Part shown: in pieces, positions 8,435 through 16,000 of the stretch
How positions within the stretch are numbered: the stretch's first letter is position 1
Layout of the letters: each line of letters begins with the position of its first letter
Origin: a virus
DNA length: 25,374 nucleotides
Reading direction: 5' to 3' (one strand)
IMG/VR virus record: IMGVR_UViG_3300036978_000038
Coordinates: 1-25,374 of that record
Translations under genes and position numbers: made by a program
Notes under the pieces: model-generated
The model's input: only the letters and a program-made list of their open reading frames with translations
The model's database searches: none
What the model was told of the DNA's origin: nothing

Positions 8435-10090
8435 TTATTCTACTTTAAGGTATTTAGCCGCTTCCGCTTTTGAATTATATCCAGTCTGTGTGCTTTTTTT
8501 CCATTCACCGCTTGAAGGGCTAAATGTACTTATCATCCATTTTTTACTAGCTGGATCATAGGTTGTCATTTTGCTTCCATCAATACTTTCCATTGTATCC
8601 GTATCATTGCTTGCTTCCCATGCTGTTATTAATCCCAATCTTTGTTTTCTATTTTGTAAATCTAATTGCTGCCCAGGAGTTAATTTATTATCAGCAGGCA
8701 TATCTTTAGCATATACAATAGGTTCACTTTTAGATTCATAAACATCATCTCCTACTTTATTAGCTATTTTATTTTCTACATCTTTTGGAGTAGCGAGCCT
8801 TCTAGTCCATGTTTTACCGCCACCTGCATTTGTACTTGTTAAACGAGATTCTAAATCTAATGACATAGCCTGATTAGCCATAAACTCTATCATCTTTTCG
8901 TCGGTTTTATATGTTTCTCGAAGTTTATCAACAGTCATGTCTGGCAGCTTAAGTCTATTCTGTAAAAATCCGTTCCATACTGAAATATCTTTAAAATCAG
9001 ATTGCATTAGCCCTTGAATATTAAAATTATAATATTGAGAAGATGCTTGTTTTATAGCGTTTACATTTGCATAAACCGTCTCTACATAAGCAGTCTTTTT
9101 ATTTTTGCTTAATCCCTCACTAACTTTCACATCTTCGGTTTTAGGCACTCCATTATTATAAAGAAATTTAGTAAATAGCCCTCCTTTTTCAGTATCTAAT
9201 ACATTACCATGATCTTTATCTAATTCTGTTCCCTGTGTTGCTTTTGGTATTTTTCTATAAAAACTATAGTCCCATCCCTCCCCAATTTGCTTTTCAAAAT
9301 TAATTATAAATTCTTGTTTATCATTTTTAGTAATTTTTCCATCACTAATCCCTTTATCCAAAGCTTCTTTAATTTTTTCAGTAGGAGTGTCGTTAGGGAA
9401 ATAATTTGCAAAAGCTTTTATTGCCTCTGCTTCAGAGCCTATATTTGTTTTAAGATTAAGTTTTGCTAGCGAAGGATTATTTTCATCTGATGTATATTTT
9501 TTTTCAATTTTTCCAGCATAACCAAGATTTTTTGGATTCATTGCAAAAAAGGTAACTTGATTGCTAAATTTTTCTAATTGATCAGTCCCATTCCAAACAA
9601 TATTTGTAACAGCATCAGAACCCATTGCATCATATTCAGTTTGATTAGCTAATATTCCCCCGGCCATTTTAACAGCATTATCTTTTCCTACTTCTAAGTT
9701 TTGATTGAAAGTAGATATTTCTTGTAATCTTTCCTCTGTTTGAGGAATAGTAGCAACTTCCATTGCAAAAGTTCCGCTTTTGCTATAATTTTTAGCTATC
9801 ACGCCTCCAATTTGCTTTTGTAATTCTGTATCGGTTTTACTTATAGTTGATAAAGTATTGCTAGTTTGCTTGTTATTATATATATCACTTTCTAATCTTA
9901 GTGTTTGCTGGCGAAGTATTAATTCATCTGCTTCTTTTCTTTTCTTTTCTAATAATTTTGCCTGTTCTAATAATTTAGCATCCCTTGCGGCACGTGCTTT
10001 TTCAAAGTTTTCGCTAAAGGCAGTAATACCTTGAGCCAAAATCATCCCGGAATTATCTTTAATTATTGTTGGATTATCGTATGCACTCAT
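8435..10090 (-). CDS. Putative internal virion protein, 551 aa
   Basis: No domain recognised. The N-terminal third (about residues 27-80) is a charged, probably coiled-coil segment rich in Lys, Glu, Arg and Leu; the rest looks mixed alpha/beta and soluble, with no signal peptide. It lies between the Ala/Gln-rich internal virion protein and the giant protein, the place held by the middle of three ejected core proteins in T7-type phages (gp14-gp15-gp16). The role is inferred from position, not homology. Its start follows an A/T-only leader (TAAAAAAATATAAATA then ATG), 13 bases downstream of the stop of the frameshift extension of the gene before. It ends in TAA, 22 bases before the giant gene. 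Confidence 0.6.
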   Translation of the reverse strand: MSAYDNPTIIKDNSGMILAQGITAFSENFEKARAARDAKLLEQAKLLEKKRKEADELILRQQTLRLESDIYNNKQTSNTLSTISKTDTELQKQIGGVIAKNYSKSGTFAMEVATIPQTEERLQEISTFNQNLEVGKDNAVKMAGGILANQTEYDAMGSDAVTNIVWNGTDQLEKFSNQVTFFAMNPKNLGYAGKIEKKYTSDENNPSLAKLNLKTNIGSEAEAIKAFANYFPNDTPTEKIKEALDKGISDGKITKNDKQEFIINFEKQIGEGWDYSFYRKIPKATQGTELDKDHGNVLDTEKGGLFTKFLYNNGVPKTEDVKVSEGLSKNKKTAYVETVYANVNAIKQASSQYYNFNIQGLMQSDFKDISVWNGFLQNRLKLPDMTVDKLRETYKTDEKMIEFMANQAMSLDLESRLTSTNAGGGKTWTRRLATPKDVENKIANKVGDDVYESKSEPIVYAKDMPADNKLTPGQQLDLQNRKQRLGLITAWEASNDTDTMESIDGSKMTTYDPASKKWMISTFSPSSGEWKKSTQTGYNSKAEAAKYLKVE

Positions 10091-10103
10091 TATTTATATT
10101 TTT

Positions 10104-10939
10104 TTATCTAATTCTTACTAAAGGTGTTGATGCGAGTTGTGACGCAGCAGAAGGCCCCATAACAGGACCTGCCGCTGTAAGCCCTCCGCCGAGGGCACTT
10201 ACTTTCCCGCACTTCCACCTACAGCCCCTCCAAGCCCACCAAGAGCAGACCCTATTCCGGCAGCAGCCCCACTCCATGCAGCGGCTTGAGCCTCATTAGC
10301 ACTTGCTTGATTTTGTAGCGCTTGTTGTTCTTGTCCTGCCGTATATCCAAGATCTTGGTTTGTTCGGGCTTCTTGAGATTGAAACATAAATTGTTTACCA
10401 GCCGCTTCGTTTTGTTGTAATCTTTGACCTTCGCTAATCTGTATTCCTTGCAATCTTTGTTGCTCAGACATTTTGGCTTGATTTTTTTGTACTTCACCCT
10501 GCGCTTTTAACTTTTCATTTTCGCCTTCTTGTTGCTCAATGCTGGCAGCAACACCTTTCTTACTTTGCAAAGCAGCTTGTGCTAATGCCGTTGCTCCACC
10601 TGCACTTGATCCGGTTTCACGTAAAGTATCTAAAGTATTTGCTAAAGCTAAATCCGATTGCTCCATTTGTATTTCTGCGGCCTGGGTAGCAACGCCTAAA
10701 TTTGCATAAGGATTTGTTATCATACCAGACAAATCTTTTGCCATACTGCTAAGATCTTTATCATTAGCGTATGGGTTTGTAATTTTTTGTCTGTTTGCTT
10801 TTATAGCTTCCATTTCGGCTCTAGCTCTTGCAGCGTCGTTTGCTGCCCCTTTTGCCGCTTGACCTGCTTGGTGAGCCGAAACTGCTCCACCTATTAAGGA
10901 TGTTCCTACTCCTACTGCCACCGCTGTTATTGCTGCCAT
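10104..10939 (-). CDS. Predicted -1 frameshift product of the internal virion protein, 278 aa
   Basis: After the zero-frame codons GGA AAG, a one-base backward slip gives GTA AGT GCC and so on. This frame stays open for 32 codons, starting VSALGGGLTAAGPVM and ending TPLVRIR, with TAA at 10104-10106. The added tail keeps the Gly/Ala-rich style of the zero-frame C-terminus, as expected of a continuous protein. It fills most of an otherwise unexplained 108-base gap in a tightly packed block, leaving 13 bases before the 551-aa gene. An alternative is a one-base sequencing or assembly error, or a recent mutation that truncated a 278-aa gene. Confidence 0.65.
10177..10208 (-). promoter_or_regulatory. 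Programmed -1 ribosomal frameshift signal: GGGAAAG slippery site plus stem-loop
   Basis: On the minus strand the codons read GCG GGA AAG TAA, placing G GGA AAG in the X XXY YYZ register (10202-10208). GGGAAAG is the heptamer used by phage lambda for its gpG/gpGT frameshift. Five bases later (TAAGT) comes a perfect stem GCCCTC-GGCG-GAGGGC (10181-10196), unusually GC-rich for this genome. A further GTAA/TTAC pairing could extend it across the stop codon. Slippery site, a stop in the spacer, spacing and structure all fit a -1 signal. Confidence 0.72.
10199..10939 (-). CDS. Ala/Gln/Gly-rich internal virion protein, zero-frame product, 246 aa
   Basis: Resembles the small T7 gp14-like internal virion proteins of short-tailed phages. 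It has an N-terminal Gly/Ala-rich hydrophobic segment (residues 1-37, with alternating small residues that could insert in a membrane), an imperfect internal duplication carrying ITNPYAN at 53-59 and 74-80, a long Gln/Glu/Ala helix (about 80-215) and a Gly/Ala C-terminus. Such proteins are carried in the particle and help form the channel for DNA entry. It starts 1 base after the GNAT-like gene. The stop TAA comes directly after a GGGAAAG slippery heptamer in the correct phase, so this 246-aa form is probably one of two products. The protein assignment comes from composition and position. Confidence 0.7.
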   Translation of the reverse strand: MAAITAVAVGVGTSLIGGAVSAHQAGQAAKGAANDAARARAEMEAIKANRQKITNPYANDKDLSSMAKDLSGMITNPYANLGVATQAAEIQMEQSDLALANTLDTLRETGSSAGGATALAQAALQSKKGVAASIEQQEGENEKLKAQGEVQKNQAKMSEQQRLQGIQISEGQRLQQNEAAGKQFMFQSQEARTNQDLGYTAGQEQQALQNQASANEAQAAAWSGAAAGIGSALGGLGGAVGGSAGK

Positions 10940-10940
10940 A

Positions 10941-11348
10941 TTACATTATTTTTTTTGAAATTTCATACGATGGGCTTTCATCCACCGTATAACCTAATTT
11001 TTTGTGTATATTTATTAAACTTTTATTTCTAGCAATGCTAATTATTATGCTATACCCTTCTAGCTTTGCAACCAACTCTAAACTTTTTATAAGCATCTCT
11101 AAAGCGTCTTTTCTATCCGCTTCTCTATATTGCGGATTAGATACAATCCAATCCAACCATGCTACCTTAGAGTTTGATAAGTATAAAAACCCGGCCGCAA
11201 CCGGAATATCTCCTTTGCAAACCATTATGCCTCCGCACCCATTTAAAGGTAAAGTTTCTTTACTGACCTCAGGCCATCTCCACCATTTCCACCATGAGGA
11301 CATACTTTCCCAATCGGATTCTTTTAATTCTCTTACTGTTAATTTCAT
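10941..11348 (-). CDS. GNAT-like N-acetyltransferase, 135 aa
   Basis: A short single-domain protein with the GNAT layout: beta strands around residues 38-70, strand 4 (AWLDWIVSNPQYR, about 68-80), a long helix (about 84-104), strand 5 (SIIISIA) and the helix NKSLINIHKKLGY (about 108-120), the usual end motif. GNAT enzymes move acetyl from acetyl-CoA to an amine on a small molecule or protein. The pyrophosphate-binding loop, usually R/Q-x-x-G-x-G/A, reads here as YREADRKDA and lacks the glycines, so cofactor binding may be altered. It lies between tail and internal virion genes, 20 bases after the 563-aa gene and 1 base before the next, and is clearly co-transcribed with them. Its substrate is unknown; a virion protein or a host target are both possible. 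Confidence 0.7.
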   Translation of the reverse strand: MKLTVRELKESDWESMSSWWKWWRWPEVSKETLPLNGCGGIMVCKGDIPVAAGFLYLSNSKVAWLDWIVSNPQYREADRKDALEMLIKSLELVAKLEGYSIIISIARNKSLINIHKKLGYTVDESPSYEISKKIM

Positions 11349-11352
11349 TTTA

Positions 11353-11372
11353 TTTAATTTAATTTAATTTAA
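11353..11372. repeat. Four tandem TTTAA units in the leader of the GNAT-like gene
   Basis: TTTAA is repeated exactly four times, read as TTAAA on the coding strand just before AATAAAATG. It overlaps the stop codon of the 563-aa gene. It is probably an A/T-rich translation leader that grew by slippage; nothing suggests a protein-binding array. Confidence 0.6.
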
Positions 11373-13060
11373 CTTAATGAAGCAACATAGTCTGAAGATA
11401 CGGCAAACAATATTGCTTGCTTATTATACACTATAGAAGACTGCGTTGGATCTGGAAATTTAAAAGTACCTATAGCATAAAAGCCGGCCGTTCCCGACAT
11501 TGATTGCCCATAAACAACTGTTCCCTCCGATGGAGGAGATACATTTACTATATTTCCAAAATATTTATTTTCTTTTTGTTTAAAATTATTTGTAAACAAT
11601 TGATTTTCTAAAGAGTTTAAATTATAAGAAACAGTTGCCGACGTTATTGGAACGCCTACATTAGCATCTGTATATATATCTGTTAAAGCCCAACCAGTAG
11701 TACCTTCGTAATTAACTGTTTGGAAATTTTTAGAATAAGAAGGATCAGGGTTAAATATAATAGTTACACTAGAGTCGTATTGGGTGCTATAAAAATTACA
11801 AAAAGGCACACTAGTTGAATAATGTTTCCAAATATTTCCGCTTGCGGCGGTATAATAGCTACCTAACATGCTAAACCCATTATCCGGCCTAAAAGAAAAG
11901 GTGCTAGTCCATCCTAAAGAATCTTCGTCAAAAGCTAATGTTTTATATTCAGGTAAGTAACCTGTTTGATTTGGTCTTGAAGCGCCTTTGCTTAAAGCTG
12001 GCTGCATGGATAAAACGTATTGCTTATTATGCATGTCCCAAGATCCTGCTATTTTACCATCTAACCCGATTTCTGTTAAGTTATCTCTAAAATAATCTAG
12101 CATACCTGTGTTTGATATTTCTGTTATACCATCTTGAGATAATCTTAAAACAGCATTTTGATTTCTATCTACAAAGTATTTTCTATAACCATAAACAGCA
12201 AAACTTTCTGGGTTGGTGCTTATACCATAGTTACCAGCATATTGTTGTGTTTGCCCAATTACTAGAGTTCCAGAAGTAGTTAACGGCATTCCTTCTGCAG
12301 AATAAATAGCGTCTTTATCTATTAATGCTCTACTTACTTTTAATTCTTGAAAGATTATTAAATTAGTATCTTCCGCATATAATTTTTGTATTGTTCCAAG
12401 AGACGGATCTAAAGTCCTAGTTATATCTTCAGCAACTGAAAATTGATTGGTATTATTTACTCCTGTTCTAGAATTAAATACGCCTGAATATATTAAAGAG
12501 CTTCCTCTTTTTTGTCTGTTCGGACTATTTTCAACTATAAACGCTCTAACCCCTAAGTCTGTTGATACATTATTATAACCTCCTCTAATTCTTGATTCTT
12601 CTATAAACCAATCTTCTGTATCGCTGGAGCTATATTGTGTTTGACCAGCAACTACCCCATTTGAACCTGGAACATAATTAAAATCCCATATTTTACCAAA
12701 AGTAAGAGGTATAAAACTAACTCCGGCATTTGTAGTAAAAGTTACTAAAAGCGGTTCGTCTATATATATATTGTATTTTGATGAATTTAAAGGGTCAACT
12801 TCTACTCCAGATATAGTATAAGTATAAGTTTGCGAACTTATTCCGGTTAATGGATAAGTAAATGTTAATTTTTGACCTGGTCCTATAAATCTAGCATTAT
12901 ATCCACTAAATGTTTCATAAGTAAAAAATCTATTCCCAGTTGCAAATATAAATTTTAAACTATCAGTGCTTAAAGTAGTATAGGCTTTTACCGGCTGAAT
13001 TGATTTTATTTTCTTTAGCCAATATGAGTTAAAATATTTTATTTCTATAGTTGCTGCCAT
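11369..13060 (-). CDS. Tail nozzle / muzzle-type structural protein, 563 aa
   Basis: A beta-rich protein low in charge and rich in Ser, Thr, Tyr, Gly and Asn, with no enzyme motif. The stretch around residues 222-255 (IQKLYAEDTNLIIFQE, then VSRALIDKDAIYSAEG) and that around 272-326 (YAGNYGISTNPESFA, YRKYFVDRNQNAVLRL) are patterns I associate with a large tail protein of crAss-like and marine short-tailed phages, where repeated strands build a propeller-like distal tail tube. In those relatives I recall these motifs on the same chain as the N-terminal motif found here in the 1418-aa protein, so the two may be parts of one assembly. Start ATG follows an A/T-only leader, 29 bases after the upstream gene. 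Tail location is inferred; the exact ring is not determined. Confidence 0.6.
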   Translation of the reverse strand: MAATIEIKYFNSYWLKKIKSIQPVKAYTTLSTDSLKFIFATGNRFFTYETFSGYNARFIGPGQKLTFTYPLTGISSQTYTYTISGVEVDPLNSSKYNIYIDEPLLVTFTTNAGVSFIPLTFGKIWDFNYVPGSNGVVAGQTQYSSSDTEDWFIEESRIRGGYNNVSTDLGVRAFIVENSPNRQKRGSSLIYSGVFNSRTGVNNTNQFSVAEDITRTLDPSLGTIQKLYAEDTNLIIFQELKVSRALIDKDAIYSAEGMPLTTSGTLVIGQTQQYAGNYGISTNPESFAVYGYRKYFVDRNQNAVLRLSQDGITEISNTGMLDYFRDNLTEIGLDGKIAGSWDMHNKQYVLSMQPALSKGASRPNQTGYLPEYKTLAFDEDSLGWTSTFSFRPDNGFSMLGSYYTAASGNIWKHYSTSVPFCNFYSTQYDSSVTIIFNPDPSYSKNFQTVNYEGTTGWALTDIYTDANVGVPITSATVSYNLNSLENQLFTNNFKQKENKYFGNIVNVSPPSEGTVVYGQSMSGTAGFYAIGTFKFPDPTQSSIVYNKQAILFAVSSDYVASLS

Positions 13061-13089
13061 ACTTATTAATTACTTGTTTTTTATTGTTA

Positions 13090-16000
13090 TTACAGAGGAC
13101 AAGTTACCGATGCTCCTGTATAAGTTATTATCCCTCCTATAGCTCCTGTACCTCCTGCCGTTAGACTTAAATATCTAGCAATTGGTTGAGTTCCTCCGTT
13201 AGCAGGAGTACCTACTTGCTCACCTGGTTGAAGAATACCCCCTAGTATTTCATGCCCATTCCCGTGAAGACCACTCCAAGGAATTGGAAAACTAGAATTA
13301 TTTACTATATACCAATTTCTACATTGAGTAGGCACATATCCAGAAGGAACTCCAGCGACGCAAGTATCAGCAAAAACTTGTCTATATACTCCAGAAGGAG
13401 CCGTTGAAGCAACGCCAGTTGAAGTAAATAATATTGATATTGTTCTACCAGCTGAAGTAACTATTGTTCCTTTAAAAGTTATATCTTCTGGCGGATTAAC
13501 AGTTGGTCTAAGGCCGCCAGAGCTGCCTGCTACCCATGTATTTGTAAAATCACCATTAAAATTAGTTGTAGAATTAGGTGTAAATGTTACATTCCAAGAT
13601 CTATCGGGTAAATTATAATATGTATATGGCGTAAAATATTCTTTCCAAGATGTAATCCAAACATCAGATGAAGCAATTGTTTCTCCTTTTCTTAACATTT
13701 TCCATATGTTTATATAACCCTGAGTAGTACTGCCAGTTATGGTTAAAGTAGAAATATCTTCATATACAATGCTGCTCCATGTTCCGCACCCAACAGAAAC
13801 ATTAGGAACACTTAACCTAACCTCTCTAAAGGCAAATAATCCTCCGGGCGTTTGTAATCCAGCCGAAGTGGTGGCATCTTGAAGTTTCACTCTAAGATCA
13901 AAAGTTCCGGCTAATATATTTGTATTTATTAAACTAACATCTCCTGTAGAAGAGTTTACACTAAACCATTGCGAATAATCAAAACTAGGTAATGGATCGT
14001 ATTTCCAATACAAATCAGCTAAATAATTACCACTGTATATTCCAAAATTACCATTCTTACCGATCATATCAATAACAGGCCCTATTATAGGATCTGCAGT
14101 TAAATTATACACTGGAGTTAAATCAACACTTGGATTTGTTATTGCGGGAACTGTATTTGATACTTTTAATATTTCACCAGCGGTTGTTACAATAGGTGTG
14201 TAAACAACAGCGGAAGGTCCAACGCCAACAGTATGCGTTATTGCAAAGTTAAATATAAAACTTCCAAAGGTATTTATATTAGTTCCAAAATAAATTTCAC
14301 TTGATAATATTTTTATTCTCCAATACAAATAGGTAGGACTAAGCGGGGCTAAATCTTGTACCAATTGAAAAGAAGAAGTTATATCTTGATTGCTTCTATT
14401 AAAAGCAGAAAATACCATGTTATCAATACTTAATACAGCTACGCCTGATTCATTTTTAAAATAAAACCATTCTGTTATCCAGGGTGAATTAGCAGCTCCA
14501 GTTATATTACTACCTCCTTGAAAGTCTTGATTTTCAAAATATAAAAAATCTAAAGGCGAATAACTTACTATAGCATCTGATCCGTTTAAAACATCCGCAT
14601 TTAATTCTGATATATATCCTGAAGTAGATGTTTCCCAAAAAATATCTAATGCTGAACTAACAGGATTTGTTTCGTAAACCCCTAAGAACGGGCTCATTGC
14701 ATTCCAAATAATTGGACTATTTGCAGTATTTGGCCCAACATAATTTCCAATAACACCGATTTTGTTTGCTGTTGTAACTCTATTTACTAAAGGCGAAGTT
14801 TCAAATTGATATATATTAAAAGAGGCCGATCCGTGAGGATTTTCTTCTGTGGAGTTTGGCAAAAAATTTAGTTCTTGCGTTGGAGCTATTGTACTAACAA
14901 CATCAGGCTGAGACCCTGGGTAATATTGCCTATTAGAAGCATACCCAGTACTTATACTACCTTGGTTTACAAGCATATTTTCAACTCTACCCCATATTTG
15001 AGCACTACTTCTGTATTGTCTTTGATTTGGTCCAACCTCAGATAAATCTCTTGGTATTTTATTTATATTATCGTTTATAGATATAAAATGACAAGTTGTG
15101 CTCTCCTCTCCAACTGGAAATACAGAATATTGAGTTGGGGCTGGAGTAGTAGCAAATGATTGATTTACAGGATAGCCTGCTAACATTCCTGGAACATAAA
15201 CATTATAATATTCTTGCTCTTGTTGTTTAACTACTATCTTATAAGAATACCAACCTAATTCATTTATAGAATATGAATATTTAATATCAGGCACATTAGC
15301 ACTATTATAATTATAAAAATCACTTATAGCTCCGTCTGTTGTTATTACATAAGAGCCTGACGGTGGATTTGGAAGCGGCGTAGGTGGAATTATAATTGGA
15401 GATACTTGTACGTTTGTTACTTTTACATAATCAGTGTATTTGCCTCTTAAATAATTTCCAATGCTTGGGATATTTTTTTGCGCCGCCCCTCCTGTTAAAG
15501 TTAATGTATAAGTATTTCCAACAACCGCTCCGGCGGTTATTTGAAAACCAGCGCTGCTTCCAGATATACTACCAGAAACAGTTGCATATAATCCCGGGGT
15601 TCCAGAAACTTCGTCTCTAGATGATGTTATTTGTTTATTAAATATAAGAGCAAGCTCATCACCTAGCCAATCTTTTACATCCGTAGTCCAGAAACTATCT
15701 TTATATGGAAGAAACACGGACGAAGCACCGTATACTATATTTCCACCGGTAGTGTAAGGACTAGCGGAAGATAATATAACGGAAGATTGTCTACCAAATT
15801 TATCGGATAAAACAACGCCTACTTGATAAGTTCTATTTTGTTTTAATGTATGATTTGGATATTCTAGCCAGCTGTAAAAAGGCAGGTCTTTTTCTATAAC
15901 TACTACATTATAATCTAAAGTTGCCGGCGGAGTACTTTGATTTATAAAATTACCATATATTATTCTATTTCCCGCACTTTCTTGCGACAATGCTCTAACT

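Noticed and set aside
9310-9370. Possible EF-hand in the 551-aa protein (KGISDGKITKNDKQEF)
   Set aside because: Lacks the D-x-D-x-D-G calcium loop; only one acidic residue falls in a suitable place.
10066-10299. 77-codon plus-strand open frame across the frameshift region
   Set aside because: Antisense to the frameshift tail and hairpin; the Pro/His/Gln-rich peptide looks like a by-product of the opposite strand.
10252-10497. 81-codon minus-strand open frame inside the internal virion gene
   Set aside because: Fully nested in another frame of the 246-aa gene, with Lys/Asn-rich random-looking sequence. It starts inside the gene, is not the frameshift continuation, and does not reach the slippery site.
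11353-11372. TTTAA tandem units as an origin iteron or operator array
   Set aside because: Only four 5-base A/T units, overlapping a stop codon and serving as a gene leader; too short and low in complexity.
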